Shown here in pieces: positions 27,406 through 38,100 of a stretch of 64,000 bases of DNA (positions are counted from its first letter, which is position 1; the number at the start of each line of letters is the position of its first letter). The notes beneath the pieces are model-generated. The model searched no databases and was not told where the DNA came from. It was given only the letters and a program-made list of their open reading frames with translations. Source of the stretch: Aliivibrio fischeri (GTDB lineage Bacteria > Pseudomonadota > Gammaproteobacteria > Enterobacterales > Vibrionaceae); contig NZ_WOBR01000004.1 in assembly GCF_009727955.1 (NCBI RefSeq), positions 327,916 to 391,915 on the forward strand, written 5' to 3'. A program made the position numbers and the translations under genes.

Positions 27406-29926
27406 ATGAATATGCAATTTCAATCAATTTTTGAATGTTTACATCATCAATTTGTTCAGAGATTAAAAACTTATCTGCATAGTTTAGGTAAACTTCATCA
27501 GTTAAAAATAAGCTAAACAAGGAAGCGTCAATATGTTTATTTTTTGCCATAAAAGCTAATATTTTTAAGGATTCAGATAATTTTTTAGGTGTTTTATAAG
27601 GACGATCACTAGCCGTTAATGCTTCAAATATATCTGCGATAGCCATCATTCTTGCTGTGATAGGCAGCTCTGATGCTGGAATACCATAAGGGTATCCTTT
27701 TCCTGACATTTGTTCATGATGGCCCCCTGCAATAAGAGGTATATTTTTTAGATGGTCAGGATAGGGCAGCGTTTTGAGCATATTAATAGTTTGAATAATA
27801 TGATCATTAATTAAAAAACGCTCTTCATTAGTTAGAGTGCCGCGTTGAACTGCGAGATTATATATTTCACCATGATTAAATTTGAATGGGTACGGTTGTA
27901 GATTAAATTGTTCATCTGTTTTTCTGTTTAGAACCCAAGGAATAAGATGGCTACTGTTATTTTGTAAAACCGTTTCAATTGAGGGTGTTTGCTTATCATT
28001 ATCCGAGAGTAGCTGTGTTTCTTCCCATGATAGCCCTAGTCGTTTATCCAAAGTTCGAGTAAAAGTTCTTGTAGCAAGGTTATGCAAACGATCAATATTG
28101 TCATTGTGATAAAACTCATCACCTATGTTAGATTGAGCGATAAAAGCAAATTCTTCATCTAGTTCTTTTATTGTTCTGAGATAGTTTTCTTGTAATAAAG
28201 TTGCATTTGATTTGTCATCAATAAGCTTTTTTAAATACGTGATTTCGGCGTCTCTTTTGAGCACTTCATAACGAGTCCGTATTTCATGAATACGGTTAGT
28301 AAACATATCTAGTTTTGTTGCTTTATCAATAACATGATCAGCGGTTGTTAATTTTCCACAATCATGAAGCCAAGCAGCAAGGTAGAGTTCTTCCCATTCT
28401 TGTTCACTTAAAGAAAAGTCTTTCCATTCAGATTGGTTCTTTTGAGCCGCTTTAGCTAACATAAGAGTTAGCTCTGGTACCCGTTGGCAATGATTTGCAG
28501 TATGTGTTGATTTTGTATCAATGGCTGAAGCAATGGATTGAGTAAAAGCGGTAAATAAGGCTTTTTGCTGCTCAAGAAGGTTATGTTTATTAATAGAAAT
28601 CGCAACGATTTGAATTAAGCGTTCAATAAATATTAACTCATGTTTAGATAGCTTGTGTGCGCTCGAAGGAGCAATGATTAAGCATCCAATCAGTTTTTTC
28701 TTGTCATTATGTAGGTTGAAATAATGCTGATTATTATCAATAAAGTGCGCTTTCTTATGGTGTTGTATCGGTATTTCTTCATCGCCTTCAACACTAATTA
28801 ATTTGTTGTCCTTACTTATAACAAATAGATGGCTTCTACTTAGTGTCATTTTATGTATTTTATTATCAATAACAGTACCAAGCTGAAATAAATTATCGGT
28901 CTTTGCAATCATAAATATTACTTTTAGAATATCATGAATAGTCCTATCCATAGAAATCAAGGTGCTATTTATATTGTCTATTTCTTTGACAATGGATTTT
29001 TGTTTTTTTTGTTGATTAAATTGAAAGTTTTGTATTTTTTCAGCATTGTTGAAGAGTGTAACTAGCCGGTTAGAAATATAAGATGATGATAGGTATATGA
29101 TTATTATGGCGAGTAAAATATAGAAAATAATACGATTGAATAAGTTGTTAGATATGTAATTAAAGTTATGATTAATTAAACTTTTAGGTATCAGTGATAC
29201 AAAATAAAGCGAACTGTTATTCAACTTATGAACAAAAGCGGTGAATGTTGAACCATCGAGAGAAACGGTATCATGCTTATGATGTAATACTCCTTGTAGT
29301 TGGGAATAAGATAAAGGAGTTGGAACATGGTCAGAATAGATTATTTCCTTTAATTTATAATCATAAAGATAAAACCCAACATTTGGTTTATTTACGAGTT
29401 GATGATCAGTAGTTTCAAAAAATATGGATGTCGATATCTGTAGAATAACTTTAAGATTAGAGTTTTTAGAGCGGTTTAGGTAGAGATATTCATCAGTAAA
29501 AGTATAGCTCTGTGTTGTTTTCCAAATATCGTTGATGAATGAGTTAGAGGCGAAAGTAGCTTCTATTTCACCATTAACATTTTTCAAATTGATACCATGT
29601 TTTTTAGAATTATAGATATACACATTAGTGAGTGCAGGGGAATGAGTAAAAGTCGACGAAATAAAGCTAATTAAAGATACAGGAAGGTCATTAATATCGA
29701 GTTGTTTTATGTTAGATATCTCATTAGCTACAGCTTCTATTTGATAGATAGTGAAGTTTACATTGTTGCTGATGAGTTGTTGGTGAAGCTCTGCCACATC
29801 CGATATGTGCTCAGATGATAATTGAGTAATTGAGATTTTTATATTTTGATATATAGGAGCGGAAAACAAAATGAAAATAGTTGCAAACATGATAAATAAG
29901 TAGCTCTTTAATGAAATCCGTTTCAT
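27404..29926 (-). CDS. Membrane HD-GYP domain protein (probable c-di-GMP phosphodiesterase)
   Basis: The 840-residue protein has an N-terminal transmembrane helix, a periplasmic sensing region of about 240 residues, a second helix (near residue 275), a GAF-like cytoplasmic region, and a C-terminal HD-GYP domain. Catalytic motifs are intact: an early His (ANHCQRV), HDCGKL, and HHEQMSGKGYPYG with ADIFEALTASDRPYK. HD-GYP enzymes hydrolyse c-di-GMP to pGpG or GMP. An insert of about 130-150 residues lies between HDCGKL and HHExxxGxGYP. I chose ATG 29926, preceded by GAGAGAG. It is divergent from the type I secretion-like operon, so a role in controlling that locus is possible. Confidence 0.9.
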   Translation of the reverse strand: MKRISLKSYLFIMFATIFILFSAPIYQNIKISITQLSSEHISDVAELHQQLISNNVNFTIYQIEAVANEISNIKQLDINDLPVSLISFISSTFTHSPALTNVYIYNSKKHGINLKNVNGEIEATFASNSFINDIWKTTQSYTFTDEYLYLNRSKNSNLKVILQISTSIFFETTDHQLVNKPNVGFYLYDYKLKEIIYSDHVPTPLSYSQLQGVLHHKHDTVSLDGSTFTAFVHKLNNSSLYFVSLIPKSLINHNFNYISNNLFNRIIFYILLAIIIIYLSSSYISNRLVTLFNNAEKIQNFQFNQQKKQKSIVKEIDNINSTLISMDRTIHDILKVIFMIAKTDNLFQLGTVIDNKIHKMTLSRSHLFVISKDNKLISVEGDEEIPIQHHKKAHFIDNNQHYFNLHNDKKKLIGCLIIAPSSAHKLSKHELIFIERLIQIVAISINKHNLLEQQKALFTAFTQSIASAIDTKSTHTANHCQRVPELTLMLAKAAQKNQSEWKDFSLSEQEWEELYLAAWLHDCGKLTTADHVIDKATKLDMFTNRIHEIRTRYEVLKRDAEITYLKKLIDDKSNATLLQENYLRTIKELDEEFAFIAQSNIGDEFYHNDNIDRLHNLATRTFTRTLDKRLGLSWEETQLLSDNDKQTPSIETVLQNNSSHLIPWVLNRKTDEQFNLQPYPFKFNHGEIYNLAVQRGTLTNEERFLINDHIIQTINMLKTLPYPDHLKNIPLIAGGHHEQMSGKGYPYGIPASELPITARMMAIADIFEALTASDRPYKTPKKLSESLKILAFMAKNKHIDASLFSLFLTDEVYLNYADKFLISEQIDDVNIQKLIEIAYS

Positions 29927-30061
29927 AGGCACTCTCTCTTCTTTTTTTATTATCATTAAAATTAGATTATAAACACACAGAAAACCAATTATTTACTTGA
30001 AAAATTATATAACTTATCCAAGACTTATTTTATACATATTAAAATAATTAGGTGACGTTAA

Positions 30062-31684
30062 ATGGATTTGTTGTCTTCTTACTACTCTACTCAAAAGAAA
30101 GTGATGCTGAAGGTTTTACCATCGTCATTGCTTATCAATATTTTATCATTAGCGATTCCGTTAGTTGTGCTACAAATTTATGATCGAATCCTACCAAATC
30201 AGAGTTATGGCACTGCTGTATTGCTAGTTTGCGGTGCCAGTGTTGCTATTTTACTTGATGCATTTCTACGATTTGTTCGTTCTTGGATTCTAGCTGCCGC
30301 TTCAATAAATACAGAAAAAAGTATGTACTCTTATATATTGCATCAGCTCACTGAGTTGCCCGCAAAAGAACTGTTAAGTTTAAAACCCGGTAATTTGCAA
30401 GAAGGATTAAAAGGGATTTCTTCAATTAAAGAATTTTATTCTGGTGGATTATTAAGTGGGCTAATTGATGTACCTTTTGTTTTGATTTTTCTCTCATTGG
30501 TTGCTTATGTTGGTGGGGGGCTTGTTTTTATTCCAATAATTGTTTGGATCTCTGCGGCCCTGTTTGTTTGGTTGTTTTCAAATAAATCATATCAACACGC
30601 AAAAATAGCTGCGGAGAATGAAATTAGTCGTATGAACTTTTTAGTCGTGGTATTTACTATGCTTGAAGGGGTGAAAAAACAAGCAGCAGAGTCGAGAACA
30701 TTTCAATACTTTAAACAATTAAACCAAAATCGATGGTTGTCCGTCGCTGAATCTGAACGAAATACCGCTATTGCTCAGGAATGTATTCAAATAGCTGCGC
30801 TGGGAACCTCAGTGGTTATGGTTATTATTGGAAGTTTGTTTGTGCTATCTGGCGATTTAACCACTGGTGGACTCGCCGCTTGTTCTATTTTGTCGGGAAG
30901 AGCGGTTGCTCCTATGAGTGCTTTGGTTGGATTGAGATTGAAATACAGTTCGTTTCAAGTTGCAAATCATTCAGTCAACGATTTATTTGAGAACATAGCA
31001 TCACATGAAACAATTAAATCAGAAAAATTACCAACGTTTGAATCCTTAACAGCTGAAGGTTATACGATTGAACGCTTTGGTTCTTGTTACCAATTAGATT
31101 TTTGTGTGCAGAAAGGAGAAATTATTGCCTTAAACGGTAAGGATACCGACCTACTTAGTCAAGTGATGGCTAACCTATCAGGATTAGATGCAAAGGCAGG
31201 TGGCCAATTATGTTGGAATAACAATGTATCTGTCGGTGATTATTATGATTACCGCCATCAAACTGCATTTGTAACCAGTCGTCCAATTCTTGTTTCAGGC
31301 TCTTTATTAGATAATTTGACGGGGTTCAACGTCGATAGAGTAGGAGATATTGAACCTTTAATAGAAGCGCTTGGCTTAAATAACATCATAGCGGATCTTC
31401 CTAATGGTTTGGAAACAAAGATCGGGGCTCAATTAGGAGATCAACTAAGCCAGGGTGCTATCAAATTGGTTTCGTTAGTGTGCCAATTGGCAAAGCCGAC
31501 ACCGTTGCTGTTTTTAGATAAACCAGAGATAGCTCTAGATATTGAGTCTGTAACAAGGTTAGCAAAAGTGCTGTCATTGTTATCAAAAGAGGGAAAAACA
31601 ATTATTTTAAATACAGACCATCCTAGCTTAGTTGAATTAGCTCAAAAACGAGCTGAGCTTATGCCATTACAAGGAGAAAGTTAA
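30062..31684 (+). CDS. Type I secretion ABC transporter subunit with eroded ATPase domain
   Basis: The 540-residue protein has a six-helix ABC exporter membrane domain (about residues 15-300). A C-terminal NBD follows in which key motifs are lost: the Walker A site reads LNGKDTDLLSQ (near 357-366), the signature LSQGAIK, and Walker B LLFLDKPEIALD with Lys at the catalytic Glu. The Q-loop Gln is also not visible. A His remains in the switch region (NTDHPS). It overlaps the next gene by one base (TAATG) and belongs to a three-gene ABC-ABC-HlyD operon, like V. cholerae rtxBDE but with poorer motifs. It probably acts as the degenerate half of a heterodimer. Ribosome site AGGTGA is upstream. Confidence 0.85.
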   Translation: MDLLSSYYSTQKKVMLKVLPSSLLINILSLAIPLVVLQIYDRILPNQSYGTAVLLVCGASVAILLDAFLRFVRSWILAAASINTEKSMYSYILHQLTELPAKELLSLKPGNLQEGLKGISSIKEFYSGGLLSGLIDVPFVLIFLSLVAYVGGGLVFIPIIVWISAALFVWLFSNKSYQHAKIAAENEISRMNFLVVVFTMLEGVKKQAAESRTFQYFKQLNQNRWLSVAESERNTAIAQECIQIAALGTSVVMVIIGSLFVLSGDLTTGGLAACSILSGRAVAPMSALVGLRLKYSSFQVANHSVNDLFENIASHETIKSEKLPTFESLTAEGYTIERFGSCYQLDFCVQKGEIIALNGKDTDLLSQVMANLSGLDAKAGGQLCWNNNVSVGDYYDYRHQTAFVTSRPILVSGSLLDNLTGFNVDRVGDIEPLIEALGLNNIIADLPNGLETKIGAQLGDQLSQGAIKLVSLVCQLAKPTPLLFLDKPEIALDIESVTRLAKVLSLLSKEGKTIILNTDHPSLVELAQKRAELMPLQGES

Positions 31685-33747
31685 TGGATAAGAATTATCA
31701 ATCTGAAGTCATTAATTTATTGATGGCGATGGACGTAAATACGAATGTTCATGCCTTTAGCCGAGAGTGGATTGCATCAAATAAGCTTGAAGATGTTAAT
31801 GATATTTTTACCTTATTGGATCGTTTAGGAATTGCTTATACTGTTCACCCTTATTCGAAGGCATTAGCATCAACGTCACATTTAGCGGCACTGTATATAA
31901 ATGATGATGAAATTAAAGTATGTCGATTTTTATTGAATGAATTTCAAGCTTATCAACAAGGTGAGTTTGAAAGTGAAATTTGGCCTGAAAATCAGCTTTC
32001 TTCTCTTGTCGTTCTTATTCATGAACAACCTAAAGAGAAAAATGTACCTGATTGGGTAGGTGAACGGATTAGCAAGTTTAAGCCATTGTTACCTAAGCTT
32101 TTATTGGTTAGTTTTTTTGCTAATCTTTTTGCGTTAGTTATCCCCTTTATTACGATGTCAATTTATGATCATGTTATTGGTGGGGATGCAGAGCATGAGT
32201 TGCTTGGGATAGCTATTGGAGCCGCTTTATTATTTTTAATGATGCTTTTGTTAAAGGTAATTAGAAGCCAGTTACTTACAACGATTTCAAATCGGATCAG
32301 TCGAGAAATATCAGAAACTGTATTATATCGAGTTTTTCGATCTTCATTATTAGCTAATCGCTCATTACCATCATCTGCTTTAATGTCTCGACTCACAACA
32401 GCTGAAAGCTTTAAAGGGTTACTTCAAGGCCCACTAGGCGGAGCTTTATTTGATTTACCTTTTGTTTTGCTTTTTCTTATTGCGATTGGATTCTTAGGTG
32501 GTTGGCTCGTTATCGTTCCTGTCATTTCTTTACTTTGTTATTATGGATTAGCTCACCACAGTCAAAAAAAATTAGCTAGATCTTCCCATCAAATAACAGT
32601 ATCAGGTACAACACGTTATTCGTTACTATTTGAATTAAATAGTAAATTAGCTTTTATACGTAGTGCGAACATGAGTAAGTTTTGGATAAAACGTTTTGAA
32701 AAAGCTAATGTTTTAGCGGCAAAGAATGGCTTCTTTCATAATGCGCATCAAGCCAAATATACGTCAATTTATTATGCATTAGGTCTACTCAGTACATTGG
32801 CAGTAGTGGCTCTTGGTATTGATCTTATTTTTAATCAAGTGATGACCGCTGGGGGATTAATTGCCACCATGATGCTTATATCAAGGATCACGGGACCAGC
32901 TCAAATGCTCGCTAATAGTAGTGCTCGTTTTACTCAAATTAAGCAAGCAAAATTACAAATCAATCAATCAATGAATCAAAAAGTGGAAGGTGACTTTTCC
33001 TTTCAACACCATTCATTACCGTCAGATAATCCAACCATAGAGTTAGAGCAAATTACTTTGCGTTTTCCACAACAAATGAAACCTGCACTCTCAGGACTTT
33101 CTTTGAAAATAGAACCAGGTCAAGTCGTGGCTATTACAGGGCCAATGGCAAGTGGGAAAACAGCGTTACTTGAATTATTGGCAGGCTTAAACCAACCACA
33201 GAACGGGGTAATTAAGGTTAATCACCATAATTTGTCACAATATGACCCTCAAATATACAGACAATGGTTAGGATACTACTCAGCAAAGCCGGAGTTATTA
33301 TTATTAACGGTTCGTGAATTTGTAAGCGATAACAAAAGCATTGATGATGGTCTTATTATTAATGCAATTAAGCAGGTGGGTGGCGAAGCATGGTTTAGAA
33401 CATTACCTAGCGGTTTAGATACTCAGTTAAATGAATCTGTTGTAGTGAATATCTCTCACGCTTTATCTGGATATGAAGCAAAGATCTTATCACAAGCGAA
33501 GCTGTACCTTCATGAATATCCATTGTATTTATTAGATAATCCGGTAATGGATATTCCATCTCGAGATCTTTTCAAGCAATGGCTTTTGCAACGCAGAGGG
33601 CGATCGACCATTGTGTTTTCATCTCATGATCCTGAATTAATAAAGCTAGCAGATCAAGTTATAGTGCTTGATGGTGGGACACTTGTATACGCTGGGCCAT
33701 TACCAGAAACGTCGAATTTAGAGGCAGCATCGGAGGCATCTCTATGA
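31684..33747 (+). CDS. Type I secretion ABC transporter subunit with C39-like domain
   Basis: The 687-residue protein has a C39-like domain without an evident catalytic Cys (about residues 1-135), a membrane domain (about 145-440) and an NBD. Walker A is intact (GPMASGKTA, residues about 487-495) and the switch His is present (FSSHDPE). The Walker B catalytic Glu is Asn (LYLLDNPVMD, near 614-622) and the signature reads LSGYEAK, with the Q-loop Gln also lost. C39-like domains in HlyB/LapB transporters hold substrate without cleaving it. It overlaps the HlyD-family gene (ATGA) and should pair with the 540-residue subunit. Confidence 0.87.
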   Translation: MDKNYQSEVINLLMAMDVNTNVHAFSREWIASNKLEDVNDIFTLLDRLGIAYTVHPYSKALASTSHLAALYINDDEIKVCRFLLNEFQAYQQGEFESEIWPENQLSSLVVLIHEQPKEKNVPDWVGERISKFKPLLPKLLLVSFFANLFALVIPFITMSIYDHVIGGDAEHELLGIAIGAALLFLMMLLLKVIRSQLLTTISNRISREISETVLYRVFRSSLLANRSLPSSALMSRLTTAESFKGLLQGPLGGALFDLPFVLLFLIAIGFLGGWLVIVPVISLLCYYGLAHHSQKKLARSSHQITVSGTTRYSLLFELNSKLAFIRSANMSKFWIKRFEKANVLAAKNGFFHNAHQAKYTSIYYALGLLSTLAVVALGIDLIFNQVMTAGGLIATMMLISRITGPAQMLANSSARFTQIKQAKLQINQSMNQKVEGDFSFQHHSLPSDNPTIELEQITLRFPQQMKPALSGLSLKIEPGQVVAITGPMASGKTALLELLAGLNQPQNGVIKVNHHNLSQYDPQIYRQWLGYYSAKPELLLLTVREFVSDNKSIDDGLIINAIKQVGGEAWFRTLPSGLDTQLNESVVVNISHALSGYEAKILSQAKLYLHEYPLYLLDNPVMDIPSRDLFKQWLLQRRGRSTIVFSSHDPELIKLADQVIVLDGGTLVYAGPLPETSNLEAASEASL

Positions 33748-35036
33748 ATAAACAAAATGTAGATATTATTGAATCAAAAGTCACAGCTCGTTTATTGACA
33801 TTGAGTACTTACTTTATTGCTGTTTGTTTGATTTTATTTATAGGGTGGTCGGTATTTACTAATGTTGATGAGATTGCCAAAGCAAAGGGGTCAGTTATCC
33901 CTGAAGGAGAGCGTCAAATCATTCAAAGTGAGACTGGTGGTCGGCTTAAATCAATTCTGGTATCTGAAGGTGATTTAGTCGTAAAAGGACAAACACTGAT
34001 TGAGTTTGATTCCAAATTTCAAAATACAGCTCTAGATGAATTGAATGCCCAAAGAGCAGCTTTAGAACTTACTATTGAACGTTTGAACTCATTGGTTGAA
34101 ACTCGAGATCCTGATTTTTCGAAATACGCTGATTTTTATCCTAGACAGGTATCACAGCAGTTAAAGCAACTCGCTGCCGAGAAAGAATTATTTTTCCAAA
34201 AACGAAGCGCAGTGATTAAGGAACAAGCTCAGGTCGCCGCGGAATTAGAGGGATTACAAACGCAATTACCCGTTTATCAACGTCAATTAAACGCGACTAA
34301 ACAAGAATTAGACATATTAATTAAGGGGCAAAAAGCAGGGAATATCTCTAAGTTAAGAGTGCTAGAAATGAAGCAGAAGTTAGCCTCGATTGAAAAAGAA
34401 ATCCAACAAGCAAAGAGCCAAGAGAATGTGTTAAAGCGTAAAGCAGAAACCGTTGGCGCTCAGTTAAAACAGTTAGGTGCAGAGGCCAGAGTTCAGGCTA
34501 ATATAGAACGTTCTAAAGCTGAAGTTGATTTAAGCGGATTAAGAGCTCGTATTCGTTCTGGTAAAGAAAAGGTGTTGGATACTGTAATTAAGTCACCAGT
34601 TAAGGGGTTGGTTCAAAGTATCCCTTCTACTCAAAATGGGGGGGTCATTACTCCCGGAGGGACGATAGCAGAGATTGTTCCTGTCGGCGGTAAAGCGGAT
34701 TTTAAAGCTCGTTTATCACCGAGAGATATTGGTTTCGTGAACGTAGGTCAGCCAACTCGAATCAAGATTGATGCGTTTGATTACAGCCGTTTTGGTGCTT
34801 TAAAAGGGGAGGTTGAAAGTATTTCACCGACCACAAGCCAAAGTGAACGAGGTGAAATCTATTATGAAGTCGTAGTGTCGGTTGATACGCCATACTTCCG
34901 CGATAACCCAGAAAGCTTTTCTATTTTGCCTGGTATGACGGGAGAGGTAGACATCACTACTGGTGAAAAATCTGTATTCCAGTATTTATGGAAACCGATC
35001 TATACCAATGTGAGTGTCGCATTTGGTGAAAGGTAA
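33744..35036 (+). CDS. HlyD-family membrane-fusion protein of a type I secretion system
   Basis: The 430-residue adaptor has one N-terminal transmembrane helix (YFIAVCLILFIGWSVF), a lipoyl/barrel-sandwich half (AKAKGSVIPEGERQIIQSET, then GGRLKSILVSEGD) and a long coiled coil (about residues 100-270). The second lipoyl half (DTVIKSPVKGLVQSI) and a beta-barrel region (IGFVNVGQPTRIKIDAFDY) follow. It links the inner-membrane transporter to a TolC-type channel, not encoded here. It is the last gene of the operon, overlapping the ABC gene by four bases. The giant VCBS protein immediately downstream on the other strand is the likely cargo. Confidence 0.9.
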   Translation: MNKQNVDIIESKVTARLLTLSTYFIAVCLILFIGWSVFTNVDEIAKAKGSVIPEGERQIIQSETGGRLKSILVSEGDLVVKGQTLIEFDSKFQNTALDELNAQRAALELTIERLNSLVETRDPDFSKYADFYPRQVSQQLKQLAAEKELFFQKRSAVIKEQAQVAAELEGLQTQLPVYQRQLNATKQELDILIKGQKAGNISKLRVLEMKQKLASIEKEIQQAKSQENVLKRKAETVGAQLKQLGAEARVQANIERSKAEVDLSGLRARIRSGKEKVLDTVIKSPVKGLVQSIPSTQNGGVITPGGTIAEIVPVGGKADFKARLSPRDIGFVNVGQPTRIKIDAFDYSRFGALKGEVESISPTTSQSERGEIYYEVVVSVDTPYFRDNPESFSILPGMTGEVDITTGEKSVFQYLWKPIYTNVSVAFGER

Positions 35037-35087
35037 TCGCTATAAAGAGTTGCTGAGATTAAACGAATAAAAAACAGCAAAGAATAT

Positions 35088-35118
35088 AAAGGGAGCACAT
35101 CATGTGCTCCCTTTTATT
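35088..35118. terminator. Bidirectional terminator between the secretion operon and VCBS gene
   Basis: The long perfect stem AAAGGGAGCACAT / ATGTGCTCCCTTT is followed by TATTTA. It separates the two convergent transcripts. Confidence 0.85.
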
Positions 35119-35133
35119 TAGTCTCGTTGCTGA

Positions 35134-38100
35134 TTAATTATTAGGATCGATATCCGGCAGCCCATCTAAGTCGTTGTGATGGTGATGCTCATCATCTTGG
35201 TTATGGTTGATGTTTGCATCATGGTGTTCAAGCGCATCTGACATATCCAAGTGCGCTTGGTCATGTGTTGCTGCATCTTGTTGGTCGACTTGTGCAAGGA
35301 CGATATCCATGTCTGCGGGTTGGTCGTGAACCGTTGTCGATGTCGCATCGGGTTTAATGCCCAATGCATCCAGATAAGCTGCTGCACCATGGTGGCTGGT
35401 TTTCTGGTCAGGTTCTTGGTGAGCGTGCTGGGTAAAATCTAGATAACTGTCATCGCTTTGCGTAACGGTAAAGTCTGCTTGCGAAGCCATGTCAGGCTCG
35501 TCATGTAACACCGGAGGAGGTGGCGGTGGAGCTGGGTGGGAGGAATGGGCGATAGGGGTTATTGTCATATCAACCACTTCAGTTCCAACTGTCAGCTTTC
35601 CACTATGTCCAGGCCCATGACTGAGTATCTGGATATTCACATGGGCGACAACTTCATCTTGATTTGTGCCTTGCAATGCCACTTCAAACTTGTCTTCATG
35701 CTGGCCGACTCCCGAAGCGCTACCATGCGGGCCGGTGTGAACCTGAGCTTGCTCTTGATAATGTAAATGACCAGTCTGAGGGTCAATAGTTAATGTCCCG
35801 TATTGGCCATGATGACTAGTGACATACTGTCCGTTAGGTAAATGGATTCGCCAACCGCTTTGTGCCGTTGCTACCGGAGTTAACGATGGTAATAGTGGTG
35901 GAACCCCAAGCGTGCCAGATACTTGGTGGCTTCCCGATGGTGGTCTGACAATGATAGGTTCAGGTATAGCGCTTGCGGCAAAACCTTGGCTACCTGCGGT
36001 ATTACCGTGTTCGTCAGTCATTGTTGCTTGTACATTAGAACCCGGATGAACTTCAATTTGTATTCCGTGCTGTAGAGTATGAGCATCTAATACATGATCC
36101 TGACCATTAACGACAAGATGCTCACCGATTTTGGCATCACCAGGAGGCGTAACGGTTGCTGTGATCGTATTTGCATGGCCTCGGGCAATTTCAGCTTTGC
36201 TGTATAAGTTGTCTGCACCTGCGTTTTCAAAAGTAATCGTAGGAACGCTAACCTGTGTATCGACTTGGTAAGTAACATCTGCAGTGGCATGAGCGCTATT
36301 ACCTGCGGTATCTGTTACCGCTACTGATGCCTCTATTTTTTGGTCAGCATCAGCAATGAGTTCACTGCCAGGTACGGCAATTGAATAGTGTCCTTTTGCA
36401 TCGACCACGCCAGTATGCTGTGTCCCATTTACATCTAAAGTCACAATGTCACCTGCATTAAAATCGCCAGAAACGGATCCGGTGATGTCAATGGAGCTGC
36501 TGGATTCTTGAGCATTAATCACATTGTCGGCGGTAATCGGGTCTGTTTGAATACCGACGTGTACTTGTGTATCTATATGGACGGAAAGAAGCGAAGAGGT
36601 AGCCGGTAGCACTGACGAAGGAGCCAACGCTTTGGCGGATAGATTATGATCGCCTTCCGATAAGCTGCTTACGGCAACACTATATTGGCCAGAGGCATCA
36701 GACACCGCGTGTCCAACGGGTGTTGAACCATCGTAAATAGTGACTTTCGAGAATGGAATATCAGTGTGTCCGGTAATCGTTGGCGTAGTGTCGTTGGTAA
36801 GGTTGTCAGTGTTCGACGAACCCGAGTCACTCGTTGATGCCAAATTCAATGTCACCGAGTTTGTTGGCGCTACGTTGGTGACCATTAGCAAGGTTGGTAG
36901 TGTCGTTGTAACCGTAGGTGGTTGAAGCACTGAGGTTGATATGACTAGGCCACCCGTTGGTGACATGGTGACATGTCCCGAGGCATCAAAGGTGATGAAT
37001 TTCGAATCCTCAGTATGGCCGTCGCTGACTTTGACTTCGAATACATCGACACCATGATAGGAGTTGGTGGCAGAGTTATAACTCATCCCTGTGATAGACG
37101 TATTTGGTGTGTAGACGTAGTCACCAGTGTTTGGATCGACGGATAGTGAACCGAACTGACCCGCAGAGCTGACGACAGAGAACGTATGAGTGTCATTAAC
37201 GTCTACATCTGTCTCTGTCAATGTGCCTGTCGTTGATGATGTTTGGTTAACTCCGAGAATCGGTGCGTCATTGGTTCCGGTAATGGTAACCACGATATCA
37301 TGGTGCGTGCCATCTGCAGATTGAACCGTGATGGTTTCAGTGTCTGTCTGACCTTCGCCAAGCTGTTGAATTATAGGATGGTTGTTATCAAGGTCGTAAG
37401 TCCAGTGACCATCTACATCGATATGAGCGTGCCCATAGCCTTTGCTTCCGGCTATTCCAGCTCCACCCTGTACCGCGGTAAACCCTGCTGTTCCATCAGG
37501 ATCACTCGCAGTCAACGTACCTGACGCTTGAAGTGTTATGTCTTCTTTGGCCGTTCCTGTGGAGTCTCCACTGAATGTTGCAGGGTCAGCGACACTCGCT
37601 ATATTAATGAGTATTGACCCTTCTTTTGAATCAACATGACCATCGTTTGCGGTAAATTGCACCGCCCCCAATCCGCTAACACCAGAACTAAAGTAGTTGT
37701 GAGTTGGGGTGAAGATGAGTGATGAAACGTCGGAGGCACTGACGTCATCGCCAACATTCACCGTGGTGCCATTCAGCGTTAACACGCCATGGGCGACATT
37801 GGTAATCGTGATATGGTTTAACGCATCCCCATCAATATCTGAATATTTAAAGTCGGCGGTAGTGAACGCATGCGGTTTGTCTTCTAGTGAACTAATGAAA
37901 CTCGATCCAACGATAGGTGCGTCATTCACTGCATTGACGTCCACTATCATCGTTGCACTTGCCGAATTTTTATGGCCATCATTCGCAGTGAAGCTAAATT
38001 GCGCATAGTTGGCGCCGTTTTCATTATTGATCGGCGTGAAAGTTAAATGACCTGCGTCTAAGTCAGCCTTGCTGATTTGCTGGTTGGCGGTTACGGCGTT

